Positions 12,448-24,045 of a stretch of DNA of 64,000 nt are shown here, piece by piece; within the stretch, counting starts at the first letter, position 1; each line of letters opens with the position of its first letter. Origin of the DNA: Dastarcus helophoroides. Its lineage: Eukaryota > Arthropoda > Insecta > Coleoptera > Bothrideridae. The notes below the pieces were generated by a model. The model was given only the letters and a program-made list of their open reading frames with translations. It ran no database searches and was not told the DNA's origin. The stretch lies in assembly GCA_028583605.1 (NCBI GenBank), contig CM053330.1:17075539-17139538 (forward strand), read 5' to 3'. The translations under genes and the position numbers were made by a program.

Positions 12448-12510
12448 ACAACCACCGTACCATACTGATGAGGCCAAGGAAGGCCGAAACTAGTCTATGA
12501 TTGCGGTTGT
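12448..12510 (+). ncRNA. Hammerhead ribozyme (canonical type I core)
   Basis: All conserved elements are present. CTGATGA is at 12465-12471. Stem II is GGCC (12472-12475) pairing with GGCC (12482-12485) around an AAGGAA loop. GAAAC is at 12486-12490. Stem III is the short palindrome ACTAGT (12489-12494), followed by C at 12495, so the predicted cleavage lies between 12495 and 12496. Stem I is CATA (12461-12464) with TATG (12496-12499), then an internal loop, then ACAACC (12448-12453) with GGTTGT (12505-12510). A palindromic stem III suggests action as a dimer. Such motifs process transcripts of Penelope-like elements and retrozymes. It lies about 50 bases before a truncated LINE; whether the two belong together is unknown. 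Confidence 0.85.
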
Positions 12511-13184
12511 ACATATTTTCAATTTTAAGTACGTTTAATCGTTTAATTACAGAATATTTAATTGGTCATTTATCAGATTGACTACATTACCATTAAAGAA
12601 GATTACCGTAACTCAGTACAGACAGTCAAAACCTTCCCTGGTGCCGCTGCCCCTTCTGATCATAACCTCTTAGTCGGAGATCTAAGACTAAGGCTAAAAA
12701 AGATCAGAGGACACCAACCCTCACAAAAGGTAAACTTAGAATATTTACATAAAAATCAAGACCTAATTAGGAACGTTATGAAAGATAAGTTTGAAGAAGA
12801 AACACCTGACTCCAATATCGAAGATCACTGAAATAAGATTAAAAGTATAGTGAAAGAAACAGCTTCTAATATCCCTATCACTAGACAAAGAAGAAAATTT
12901 AAGAACCAGGACCAACAGAAATACAACTCCATTCATAAAAATTCAGGAAAAAAATACGAGCTGCGAAGGAAACGTGTTTGAAAATAACTGTAAAGAAGTT
13001 GGAGAATTACAAATAAGACATGACGCTTTCGATGTGCACAAAAAAGTAAAAGAGTTAGCTGGTATATACAACAACAAACCTCAAAACCTGGTTGACAACG
13101 ACGGCAATCTCATCATAAATGACTTAGACAAATTGAAGAAATGGGAAGAATACATCAAAGATTTATTCCATGACGAGAGAGTAA

Positions 13185-13405
13185 GTTTATTCTTCATGGT
13201 AGACCCTTATTGACCGGCAATATTATGTTTTTTTCAATTTATTTAACATTTTTTCGGCCCAGTTTGGGAATATTTAAATTTTTATGGTTTGTTGACAATT
13301 TTCTAAACAATTTTTGAAATGCGACTACGTGATATTTAAATTTATTGAAAACGTCACTTCAAGACAGTTCACAAATTAAGAGGTTACTTTATTTTACATA
13401 GAATA
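13185..13405. other. Unrelated insert inside the LINE
   Basis: Sequence here is AT-rich, has no homology to the flanking LINE frame, and separates the linker from the reverse transcriptase. No inverted ends or target duplication were recognised, so it may be an old insertion or a recombination join. Confidence 0.45.
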
Positions 13406-13806
13406 GGAATAATGAAAAATAGTAATGAAGTACAGCCCTGCACTACAGATCCTATGAAAACATCAGACGAAGACGGGCCAGATGAAGTTCCAGCTGAAAT
13501 AATTAAACGCCTTGATAGCAAAGGGAATCATTATTTAGTAAAATATATAAAACCGGCAGTATACCAACTGACTGGATAAAATCAACATATGTGCTGATTC
13601 CTAAGAAAGGATTACAGAACTATTAGCTTACTGAGCCACACTCTGAAAACCTTTTTCGAATAATTCGCTCCAGAATATTTACCAAGATTGAAGAACAAAT
13701 GAACGAGACTCAATTCGGGTTCCACAACAATTTTGGAACCAGAGAAACACTATTCTGCATTCAGGTTCTCATACAGAGATGATGAGATGTCGTACATCTT
13801 GTCTAT

Positions 13807-14682
13807 TTGTGCTTTATTGACGTTGAAAAAGCGTTCGACAGGGCTAAACATGACAAATTGGTCAAGATTTTAGAACAATCAGGCGTTGACGATAAGGGCC
13901 TCCGTATAATTAAAGACCTTTATTGGAACCAGGAAGCAAACGTCAAAATTGACCGAAACATCTCGGAATCAGTGGCAATCTCTAGGGGTGTAAGACAAGG
14001 TTGCATTATGTCACCACTGCTTTTTAAGCTATACTCCGAACACATCTTCAGAATAGCATTTGATGAAGCCGGTTGCGGTATCAAGGTGAATGGAGTTGGC
14101 ATCAACAACCTCAGTTATGCTGACGATACGGTTCTGTTAGCCAGTAGTTCGGAAAAATTGCAGTTGCTATTAGATAAAGTTACAAATGTATGCGCTGAAT
14201 ATAGATTAACGCTCAACACTCTAAAAACGAAATTTAGTAAATACTCTGTAAATACCCCAGCAATAACAGCTTATGGTGTCGACCTTGAGCAAGTTGACAA
14301 TATTACCTATCTTGGCTCCAACATTAATAGCAACTGGGATATGACCAAAGAGATTAAAATCGGAATAGAGAAAGCTAGAATGGTGTTCTTTCGAAGAAAA
14401 AAAGTATTATGCAGTCGAAATATTAACATGGAACTGAAGTTAAGACTCACAAAATGCTACATATTCCCGACTTTACTGTATGGGGCAGAAAGCTTCACAC
14501 TCACGGAGACACTATTAAAGAAACTCCAAGCTTTTGAAATGTGGATGTACCGCAGATTGCTACGCATAAGTTGGGTCGATAGGGTCCGAAATGAGGAGGT
14601 TCTACCTCCGATACATAGACAACCCAAGATAATTAAAACTATTACAATCAAAAAGTTAGAATATTTGGCGCATGTAGTATGA
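13807..14682 (+). pseudogene. Uninterrupted reverse-transcriptase segment of the LINE
   Basis: The frame is open for 291 codons but begins without an ATG inside the larger relic, so it is a preserved part and not an independent gene. It shows the palm motif CFIDVEKAFDR with a catalytic Asp, then SRGVRQGCIMSPLLF, then the active-site box SYADDTVLL with both Asp residues. The thumb region follows, with ITYLGSNINSNWD, LLYGAESFTL and MWMYRRLLRISW. These are the normal landmarks of a LINE reverse transcriptase, which copies its RNA at the target nick. It ends at a TGA just before the conserved C-terminal tail. Confidence 0.8.
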
Positions 14683-15059
14683 CACCCTGAGCGCTACAAT
14701 ACCCTTCACTTAATTATGCAAGGTAAAATAGAGAGTAGGAGAGGACCTGGTTGCAGAAGAACATCTTGGCTTCGAAACCTGCGGGAATGGTACCAAAAAT
14801 CAAGTGCAACACTATTTAGAGATGCTGTCAACAAAGTCATAATAGCCAATATGGTAGCCAACGTTCGGTGACTACATGGCACATGGAGAAGAAAAAGAAG
14901 GGGGCACTTATGAGATCCAGCCCTTTACATTCTATGTATTGAAAACTAATAGAAAGCATCCTTCTATTCCCAAATTGTGGTGACGGGTCCTACAGAATAT
15001 ACTGTGTCCAGACCCTCCGGAAAGTTGAGTACAAAGGCAAATAATTTAATTAGCAGAAA

Positions 15060-15360
15060 AAGAAAAACTCTGTTTTCCTTTTGATGACAAAAAATATTAG
15101 AAAATTAGCTTCACTTCGTAATTTTCGATTAGAAATTGGAAACAATTTAATTTTTTCTAAATTTCGACCTTTTATCATTAAAATTACGGCTTTTTTGTGA
15201 AGTTGACGTTTTTCAAAATGTGGACTCTTTTTAAATTTTCATACTTTTTTTAACTTCGAGTTTTTTTGAAGATTTCGTCCTATTTTCAAAATTTTTATTT
15301 TTTCTTGAAAGTTCGAACTTTTGTAAATTTGCTTTTTTCTGAAAATGTTAGTTTTTAACA
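15060..15360 (-). repeat. AT-rich quasi-tandem array, minus orientation
   Basis: The unit reads as AAAATTTCGACTTTTT on this strand, the reverse complement of the 1-1375 array. It sits directly after the LINE end. Confidence 0.65.
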
Positions 15361-15550
15361 TTGGAAATGTTTATGTTGAGATATGGGGTGAAGTTTCGGG
15401 TTTTCGTTCAAGCTTGAGAGAACAAGGTGTCGGTCGGTCGGACATGCTCGAATTGCCAGTCGAGCGCTCTCGGCGTCGAGAGGCCGGCATGAAAACTATG
15501 GGAGAATGTTAAGTTTACAGTTCACCGCAGAGCACCATATTCGTTTAATC
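15361..15550. other. GC-richer island of unknown nature
   Basis: Between about 15410 and 15495 there is a short GC-rich stretch with CGGTCGGTCGG and GTCGAGCGCTCTCGGCGTCG, unlike the surroundings. No protein, tRNA or known element end was recognised. It directly precedes the possible coding relic at 15583. Confidence 0.4.
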
Positions 15551-15582
15551 CAGTGACGTTTCATTGGATAAGGCTATCAGCT

Positions 15583-15798
15583 ATGGATATTAAGAGTATA
15601 AAAAATAGCGAAAAGTGTAAGACATATTGAGAGCGTAAAAAACGTTTACGAGAGATTGAAAATAGAGAATCTAGTGAGTTAAGTACGAAAACACCGCTAA
15701 CAAAAACTGAACACAGTAGGTGGTATTGTGAGTATGTAAAGATGCGCAAATTTAAAGGTTCTAAAGTTTACACGGGCTACCCAAGTCAGCGGCCTTAA
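15583..15798 (+). pseudogene. Possible basic-region ORF relic, transposon-associated type
   Basis: From the ATG at 15583 the frame reads MDIKSIKNSEKCKTY, then a stop, then ERKKRLREIENRE and LTKTEHSRWYCEYVKMRK. The spacing of CK-Y-ERKKRLRE and KTE..RWY resembles a short arginine/lysine-rich protein of the form CKxYRERKK...RRWR, often found in insect mobile elements. The stop at codon 16 and the divergence argue for a relic. I cannot name a family with confidence. Confidence 0.35.
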
Positions 15799-15949
15799 CT
15801 GAGGGGTTATAATTCCATTATTATGCTGTAAACTCTTACCCTAAATCCAATTCACGTACTGTCTTGAAGTACTCAGTAAACGAATGTGGTAAAATATCTG
15901 CACTTATAATTTTTAGGGCTCAAATAAATGTAAATTACTTTTACAATAA

Positions 15950-16950
15950 AGTTGACAAATTTTTGCTTGTAGATTAAATATATTTTAATATTTCATTGTT
16001 TTCGCTTTGTACTAAAATATTTCTTCTTCTTAAAAATAGAAATCAAGTCGAATACTTCGATATTAAGGTCGAAAATAAAAAAAATAACTAAATAAGGCCA
16101 AAATTTTGAATTCAGAAAAGTTGCGAGGAAAATAGTTAAAAAAAATAGACAATTTTAGGAAAATATTCCAGGATTTCAAAAAATTCATAATGTTCTAAAA
16201 TTTCAAAACATATGTCAACATTTTGAGGTTAAAGACAAAAAAGACAAAAAATAAATCAAAATCATTTAAAAAAAATTAAAATATTTCATTTAAAGTCAAG
16301 ATTTTAAATAAATGACTTGTGTTCTTAAAAAAAAAGAGTCTTGATTAAATTTAAAACCTTAAAAATTAAAGCTTTAACACTGGTTGAAACCTTTATTGTA
16401 AGAGTAGAAAGTAAAGTTTGAATTTTGGGATTTTAAAATTTGAGGAAACCCACCACTCATGATTTAATAAAAAAGGGGATTTTAAATTTCGAAAAAAAAG
16501 TTGACATTACAAAATTTCGATAAAAAATTCTGAGTTTTCGAGTTTATATATTTATAATTTTAAGAATTTTTTAGGCTGAAGTCACAATTTCGAAAATAAG
16601 TCAAAATCTTTAGAAATATTTAGAATTTATTATTTAACATGAAAATTTTAAACAAAACGTAAATATTTATTGACAGTTTAAGAAAAATAAATGACATTTT
16701 GAAAGGTTGGGGAATTTTATGAAAAAGTCATAATTTCAAGAAAATACTCTATGTTTATTTTTTTAATGCAATATCTTGCGTTAGACTCGCAAGACTGATG
16801 TTCAAATTTTGAATCCGTTTGAAATCCGAAGTTTTAAGAAAAAACACAAGAATTGCAAGTTTAATGTAAAAATTTAAAAAATTGGAAATTGTGGAAGAAA
16901 TTATTAAATTTCGGAAAAGCCCAAAATTTGTGTTTATAATTATTTTGAAA
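15950..16950. repeat. Degenerate AT-rich array
   Basis: Irregular runs of AAATTT, AAAATTTTGA and CGAAAA are present, with weaker periodicity than in other arrays. It contains no coding region. Confidence 0.55.
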
Positions 16951-19018
16951 GCATAAGCGCATAATTTTGTAAAGAAGAGTAAAATATATTTCTAGACTGT
17001 TTTCTTTAGGTTAGAAAATTTTAACCTCTCTGGATAAATAAGACGTCAAAATGACCCTTGACGGAAAAAATAATCAATAAGTAATCGAATGCCGGGTTCG
17101 CTACGTTCTCTTCTAAAAAACTTAGAGCACACTTGATGACTTTTTCATTTAAACACCCGATAAAATTTTAACTGACATAATTTAAAATGTACTAATTCAA
17201 TCAGATTCACTCTGTCATTATTAAACGGCTCGAGATAATTAAATACCATATCTGTTGCTAATTTAAAGCCCTCATCGCTTCCCATTTTTGTTTTCAGATT
17301 CATTTAAGTGGTAAGTTCTTTACGACAAGCGTATTTTTGATATTAAGCAATTTCATTATCTTTGCGATTCTGTGGAAGGAGATTCAAGTGACGTTATTGA
17401 ATCATTGGTATTATCAGCTAATTATTATTATTAATCAATTATGCAATAATTGCAAGACCGCTTTAAAATAAAAGAACGGGTCACAACCGTCCTAAACATT
17501 TTTTAGTTTACAAGAACCTCACAACCCGGTCTAAGACAACTAATTAACTGTAATAAAGGTTTTAGAGCTTTCGGCAAAAAAGGGAATTACTTTTATTTAT
17601 TATTCCCATAAGAGCGGAAAAATTAAACGATCATGAAAAGCGAAAATGGCAATCAGTACAACCAGTACAGCTCTAGTTTTAATTAGAAATAGGTGCAGTA
17701 ACTTTAAACAATGTCCAGCGTTGTTAAATCCAGAGTGTCAAGCGAACATCATTACTTCAGCATTAGTTAAAAAATTGTAATTTTCTTTAAAAGAGTTTGA
17801 AGTAATGTACCATATGAATCAAATCACATCTAAACGAATTCACGTGTGATCTGGAATATGATAAACAAAATCACAGAACCTCAATTTTTAAGATTGATAA
17901 ATTTGCCATTCAACTGCCCTCTAATGTTTTTTTAGATGATCCTGATTTCAATGCGAAATAATCTAAATAGATTTATTAACTGAAACAAGTTTATTTGGGA
18001 ATAATTAGAAATTCCATTAAAATCAGAAAAAATTAACTTCATTTTCAAGAAACCAAATTGGGTTGAATGCAGCTGGTCATTTAAAAGTCCATTCAAAGAA
18101 ACAAAAGTATGACATGCAATTCAAAGACCATAAATTCTTGTCAGGAAGAATAATTACATGACCGGGGCAATAAATTTTAGGATCAAGAGGAAACTGAAAA
18201 CAAAATACTTTTATCCCAAGAAGAAAAGGCCAGGAATAACACTTTCAAGACAATTACTACTTACGAGCACCCTGTGGTCTATTCATTGTAACGTTGCCTT
18301 TCAAAAAGGAAAGAAGGCACATTCAGTATCAATAAAATGATTCTTAAACTTGGAAAAAATAGGGATGACAGAATATCTAAGAACCACTTGTCGGAATGAC
18401 AAATTTCTGAAATGTACTACTTATCCAACCAGGGGATTCAAACAAACTGTGAAGGGCCATAAAATTCATGTGGTGTAAGACACATCTGCAAACACTTTCA
18501 ACACAGTGAGCCTTAACGACATTTTAATTATTTATAAAAAAAAATAAAAACTAAAAATAATACGTATTGTTGTAAATCAATACATATTTTATGTAATTAT
18601 TATTATTTACTACTTCGAAGATACATAGATAATTGTCGTGGGGAATTTCAAGGGGTGTCGGATGACACAAGGGTCGACGTCACTAAGATTCTAGCTTTTA
18701 ATCTAAATAAATAAAGGTTTCATATTTCAACACGATCGGTAAAGAGGTTATGAAATAGTAATTAAATTATTTTTTATAACAACTTTGAAAGTCTGCAATT
18801 CGAAAAGTAAACATTTTTTATTATTTTTTTTTCGTAATTCGTATTTATTTATCATTCCGAATCAACTGCCAAGCGTTGTCTTTGAAATTTGCAAATACCC
18901 TGTATAACCTTGTACGTTAAATAAAGTGTTAATTATGTTCCTATTTGGTCATTTCCAATGTCTCCGTTGGTTGAAAGGATTGTGAAATCTGTGAATTTTT
19001 TTTTAAGAATCACACTTT
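16951..19018. other. AT-rich DNA, no gene seen
   Basis: I find nothing recognisable. The frame 18158-18340 is short and lysine-rich, with no known match. ATACCCTGTATA near 18895 resembles a transposon terminus, but no partner was found. Confidence 0.45.
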
Positions 19019-19019
19019 A

Positions 19020-19770
19020 TAAGAGGGTAAATCAAATATGAACCAGAACTTGTTTTTAAAAAATTTATTGGTACAAGATACATATGTGAAAGTTATTAAC
19101 TATTTTTCTGCATAATCTCCTGCTTTTGTTATGCATTTTTCCCAACAAAATGTTTCAACAGCAGCATGGTCATAGAATCGTCACCTACTAGAACTGCTTT
19201 CAATGGCCCAAACATATGATAATCGCATGGTGATAAGTCGAGACTATAACGAGGGTGATCTAATGTTGCCCAATACATTTCCTCTAATTTTTGATGTGTC
19301 AGATTGACTGAGTGAAGGCGGGCATTGTCATGAAGCAAAATCGCATTTCTGACCGAAAATTCGCGCCTCTTCTGTTTCTGTTCTTCAGTCAAAAGTCGAG
19401 GTAGCCACCTGGCAGAAATTTTTCGAAACCCCAGCTCATCTGTAATGATGCATTGAGAACTCCCCAAGCTATCTGAGCTGCAATTTCACCAACAGTTAAA
19501 CAGCGATCACTTTCAAAAGGCGTTGAACAGCGTTAATCTTGACCGCAGTCACACTGATCCGAGGACGACAGGCATGGGGTTCATTTTCAACTTGAATTCG
19601 TCATTCCAATTTTTTTTGTGCCATTCATACACTTGAGTTCCCTTGAAACAAGTATCCCCAAACTGTGCTTATAGTCTACGGGTTTTACACCTTCAAAGGC
19701 AAGAAATTTAATAATAATGCATTGAGTAACGTGCGGATGAACCACTTACTCACTCATTGTATTTACAACT
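19020..19770 (-). pseudogene. Internally deleted mariner transposase
   Basis: From about 19760 down the minus strand, pieces of a mariner N-terminus appear (IKFLAFEGVKPVD, VYEWHKK). After a frameshift come LTVGEIAAQIA and the frame 19129-19467, with IITDELGFRKISARWLPRLL. After EEQKQKR the sequence jumps straight to ILLHDNARLHSVNLTHQKLE and YSLDLSPCDYHMFGPLKAVL. The normal family has about 100 residues between these blocks, including the first catalytic Asp, so the copy carries an internal deletion and cannot be active. The second and third Asp motifs (HDNAR and SPCDYH) remain. The likely terminus AGAGGGTAAATC...AACCAGAAC lies near 19021. The overall pattern is of the mariner type. Confidence 0.8.
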
Positions 19771-19869
19771 GACGAAAGGCGAGAACGAAATTCACCTGAG
19801 CGTAGGAAATCATGTAATATCCCCACCTAACATGTCTAAGAGTATGAGCACACTTCCGACGCCCTCCTA

Positions 19870-20255
19870 GCGACATGATAGAAATATTTGATTTATCCTC
19901 GTATATTTCAAATTTTTTAAATTTCGAACGAATTGTTTAAAATAATTCGAGAAATTTTTTACAAAATGTTGACTTTTTTTCAATTTATTTTTCAAAATAT
20001 TAACTTTTTTGCAAATTCGATTATTCTGAAATATTTTTTAAAAAACTTTGATCTTGCCTGCTTGTTATTTCACTTTTTTCTCGAAATTTTTATTTTAAAG
20101 TTTAATTAAAAATTTAAAATGATTTTAATTTCACATTTTTCCCAGTATACTTCGGTATTTTCCTCTTGTTCGATTTAAACTCGAAATTTAAACCTTAATT
20201 AATGGCTTTCAATTTTTTAATCAATTTAGTTTTTCGAAAATTTTAACGATTTTCT
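19870..20255 (-). repeat. AT-rich quasi-tandem array, minus orientation
   Basis: It has repeated AAATTTCGA and TTCGAAAATTTT words in the minus sense. It borders the second foldback element. Confidence 0.6.
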
Positions 20256-20260
20256 TAAAA

Positions 20261-22902
20261 TATACAGGATGGATCATAATAATGTACACAGAGCAAGAGC
20301 GGATTTTTCGTATGTGATTTAGCTGCATTTACCTTATACCAGAAGTTGATACTAACTGTGATACAGGATGTCAAATTTGAAAAAGAAATCCAATTTTTTT
20401 GTATAACTATTGAATAACTTGTAATAGAGGGACAAAATTTGACAAAAAAGGGTTTCTTAAGTCGACAAATCCTAGTTTACTAACATATTTTACATCTTCA
20501 AATTGTCCACCTTTACTCGATAACAACCACAATATTAGGACTACTTCCAAGGAAAAAGCTGACCTGCTACCCTTAATGTTTGCTGAAAATTTTAAACTTA
20601 ATTCTCGAAACGCAGAACCTTGAATTCTTCCTAACTTTGGCACGATGCTTGAAGTTGTTTTCAGACAACGCACAGTCAAGAAGATTCTCCCAGATCTCGA
20701 CACCTCGAAAGCTTCTAGCCTTGATGGTATCTTTGCTATTGTTCTTAAGAAGTGCTCTTCTCCAGAGTTGACTCTTGTCCTAAGCAAATTGTTCACACTC
20801 TTTTACAACAAAGGTGATTTTCATAACATCTGGAAATGTGCTAGGGTGCAGCCTGTCCCTAAAAAGGGAAAAAGGAATCTGGCTAACAACTATCGCCCTT
20901 ATCTTTGTTGCTCGTTATATTTAAAGTGATGGAAAAGGTTATCAACATCAAGATTTTCAAATATCTGGAGAAGAATAGAATCACCTCGGACAGGCAATAC
21001 GGTTTCAGACAACAGCGCTCAACTGACGATCTACTGTCATATCTTAATTATTTCTGTAACTCAGCTATGAAAAAACACGATGAAGCTAGGATTGTGGCAT
21101 TGGATATCTCAAAGGCCTTCGACGAAGTCTGGCACCTATCTCTTCTCGCCAAATTAACATCTTATGGTCTTCCTCCTGGACTCTATCATTTCATATCCCG
21201 TTTTCAGGCTAACAGATCTCTTCAGGTCGTCGTCGATGGCATCTTATCCGAGACATTTGCGATTAATGCAGGGTGCCCAGGGATCTGTTCTGTCTCCTGT
21301 TTGCTGTTTTTTTGCCGTTGTCTGCTGTTTCTGTTACACATAAACGATCTCTTAGCTTCAACTTCCAATCTGATGTACAACTATGCAAAGGATAGTAGCC
21401 TGGTGTCATCTTTCTTCTCCACCATTATCTCGAAATCATTCTGGAATAGGGCAAGAAAAATCAATGCTACAAAAACTCAGGCCGCGGTTTTCTCTAAAAA
21501 TATATCAAGGGATAATGCAACAAACATACTAATGGACGGTAAAAACCTTCGGATGGAATCTAATCTGTCTACAAGTGAATGCGAGCACTAACTTCTCTTG
21601 GGACGATCATGTGCACGCCATCGCCATCGCTTTCTTTTTAGAGCAAAAATGTATTTCACATCTCATCAGCTACTCACACTATACAAATCTCAAGTTAGGC
21701 CAACACTAGAATAATGTTCTTATGTTTGAAGTTCGGCCCCAAAGCAGACTTTAGCTCTTTTGGATTCAATCCAAAAAGAGCGAAATACTAGAGCACAGGT
21801 GGATGGTTGGTGACCTATCTCTTTTCTATAAGTACTTTCATGGGAGATGCTCGCAGAAACTAATAGGATTAATCCCCCTCCCCTCAAGGGCAAGATTTTT
21901 GAGGCATACAAGACAGTCGGAGACAGCAAGTTCCTGTGCGGTTCAGCTTGACACAATGAGAACTTCTTTCTATGGAGCCTCTATTTCTATAGAACTTCCA
22001 AGCTATGGAACTCGTTACCGAACGGAATTTTCTTCAAAAATTATAACCTATCCTTGTTTAAGAAGGCGGTTCATCGCCATCTATCCTTGTTTCCGCACCC
22101 TACTCGCAGTGCTTTAAAGGCATAATGGGGTTGCCCTTTGCAAGTGCCTTCGTTTTCAATTTCTTAGATAACTAGATTCTCGAAATAGACGTGAAAAAAT
22201 AATAATAAAAAGACAACTTTCAAAGTAACTTATGTCAAATATTACTTTGTTGATGATGTTGCCTGAATTTTGAAAATCCTAATAAAAAATGCAAAAAAAT
22301 AAAGACATATAATGTACTTTTAAACATAGAGATGCGAGATATAATATATGCGTCTGTAGAAGAAATTTTTAATGGTATTAATTGTCAAAGATATTTGGAC
22401 ATGAATTCCAACAAAAGGCTGTCAGGTATTTAATTGTTTACAATCCCTCTACCAAGGCACAGATCATTTCTCGCATCTTTATTTATCAAAATAAATTTTA
22501 TTTTGGTATTTTGTTTAAATTTGCATTAGAAATTTAAAAATTGTGTGTAATAATTGTATCAACAGATTAATATTTGTTATAAACTATTTTGGAACCTGTT
22601 CTGTTCGTACTGTATCCATTTTACGTAGGAAACGTAAATAAATAAAAGTATTTATTTAAAATAAATAGACATTGAGTTATGATACTTTAGAATCATATAG
22701 GGTAGCGCAGATAGCGCCCTCTATGAGTTGCTGGCAATCTGTTAGCAAATTAGAATTTCTCGACCCAAGAAACCCCCTTGTGCTTTGACATCCTGATTGA
22801 TATCAACCTTTGGTGTAAGGTAAATGCAACTAAATCTCATTATTTGTAAACAAAAAATTCACTCTTTCTCTGTGTATCATTAATTATGGTCCATTCTGTA
22901 TA
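20261..22902. mobile_element. Foldback element, family 1, copy 2, split by a LINE
   Basis: The left end TATACAGGATGGATCATAA (20261) and the right end (its imperfect reverse complement, finishing at 22902) match the termini of the 3883-5213 copy. The left arm is preserved to about 20490 and the right part from about 22205. Relative to copy 1 the element is reversed: 22205-22902 corresponds to 3883-4765 inverted, and 20261-20490 corresponds to about 4985-5213 inverted. A Jockey/CR1-like LINE occupies the gap, and roughly 200 bases of the element are missing there. Confidence 0.75.
20490..22204 (+). pseudogene. Jockey/CR1-like LINE reverse transcriptase relic
   Basis: The plus strand encodes, in order: KEKADLLPLMFAENF, the fingers motif (DLDTSKASSLDGI with VPKKGKRNLANNYRP), ITSDRQYGFRQQRSTDDLL, the palm motif VALDISKAFDEVWH, a damaged AGVPQGSVLSP-type block (INAGCPGICS), and an active site reading YAKDSS instead of the usual YADD/FADD. 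A later part includes EHRWMVGDLSLFYKYFHGRCS. Frameshifts occur at about 20905 and 21285, and further stops follow after 21590. The catalytic Asp change plus the frame breaks make it dead. It inserted into the foldback element. The 3' end carries an (AAT)-rich tail (AATAATAATAAAAAG). Confidence 0.85.
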
Positions 22903-22904
22903 TG

Positions 22905-23647
22905 CGGTTTTAGTTTTTAGTTTTCTCTAAGATATCAATTATAAAGTTTCAATTTAAAGAAAAAATAATGCAAATTATATTATTTAAAAAACTTCTTTTT
23001 TTCTTAAAATTTCGAGTTTACACTTTTAATTGTCACTTTCTTCTGGTTAAAAGTACGTTTACAAACTCAAATTTCAATTTTTTCTAGAATTGTTGACTAT
23101 ATACAAAATTTCGATTTTACTTTTTTTTATAGAATACGATATTTTTCCAAAAATTTCGAAATTTAATTTAAAGTAGAAACTTACAGAGCAGTCCCTCCCG
23201 TAATAATTTTCTGGGTACGCCCATGTCTGATTATTAGAATTTAGATATTATGGGAGATCATTAAAACATTATTTTTTATAACAATAATTTCATTTTTTAA
23301 ATTGGCATTTATCTGGCATTTGAAGGAAACATGAAAATTTTGACAAATAAAAAAAATCCAAAGAACGAAACAAACTGACATTTTTTTTTAAATTTTACCT
23401 GTGGCTATGATGTAAATGTAAAATTTATGATTAAATAAATCTCCCTTCACAAGTTGACGCCATTTTTCTAATTTTGTTTGTGGTCTAAATGTAAAACTGA
23501 CGACTAAAAAAATAACCTATTTAAGCTGCTTTTTGTAATGTTATGTTAGTTATGCGAGATCCCAAAATTACCGTGATCCCACGGGATTACAAATTTTTGA
23601 TCTGCAAGTACTGGTATTGAAAATATACACCGGGATTGCGGTCCCTA
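22905..23647 (-). mobile_element. hAT-like right end with AT-rich array interior
   Basis: Array-like sequence in the minus orientation (CTTAAAATTTCGAGTTTA words) runs into a terminal part with GTGATCCCACGGGATTAC and CACCGGGATTGCGGTCCCTA, ending at 23647. Its reverse complement begins TAGGGACCGCAATCCCGG, matching the left end at 11604. The flanking 8-mers differ, so this is another copy or a rearranged piece. It is truncated on the left by the foldback element. Confidence 0.5.
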
Positions 23648-24045
23648 GTTTGTGCTTATCAATATCCGACGTCAAATTCAATACAAGTTGATACAACCAA
23701 GTAAGGTCAAAACCAATTCTTGATTCTCAACTCTGAATTTGATAAATATTCGATCCTGTCTGTCTCCTTGAAATACCATAAAAGCATGGGGAATGATGAG
23801 ATATTGAAATATACTGTTTGATCAAGGTCGATAACAGCAATATACTTAATACACTTATAGACGCAGAAATCGGCTTCCCACTTTTGATTTTAATTTGCAA
23901 ACTAGATGTTTGTTTAAAATAAAAAAAAACTTAATGTTGTTTGGTTGGAACCTGTACGAATTCAAAACCTGCTGTACTTCGATTTTCACCATTTAATGAA
24001 ACTAATTGAAGCGTACTTTACGTACAGCGTTCACTTTACAGTAAC
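23648..24045. other. AT-rich DNA, no gene seen
   Basis: This short unique-looking segment lies between two hAT-like ends. Nothing was recognised. Confidence 0.45.

Larger units (their letters stand above)
12560..14890 (+). pseudogene. 5'-truncated LINE (endonuclease/reverse transcriptase, RTE-like)
   Basis: The copy starts in the last part of the EEP endonuclease (IDYITIKEDYRNSV, then PGAAAPSDHNLL at 12562-12831). It continues through the linker (WEEYIKDLFHDER near 13140) and reverse transcriptase motifs (DEVPAEIIKRL, PTDWIKSTYVLIPKKG, EEQMNETQFGF). It then enters the open segment 13807-14682 and ends with PGCRRTSWLRNLREWYQ near 14760. A stop at 12829 and several frameshifts break it. About 220 bases at 13185-13405 match nothing in the protein and look inserted. 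The clade call (RTE-like) rests on the GRRRTSW-type tail and the overall endonuclease-reverse transcriptase pattern. Confidence 0.85.

Noticed and set aside
18355..18375. TAGGGATGACAG as a possible hAT-like end
   Set aside because: No subterminal repeats, no partner end and no 8-bp duplication; a chance match.
11604..23647. One 12-kb hAT-like element with ends at 11604 and 23647
   Set aside because: The termini match in reverse, but the flanking 8-mers (ATCTAAAG and GTTTGTGC) differ, so the ends probably come from different copies.
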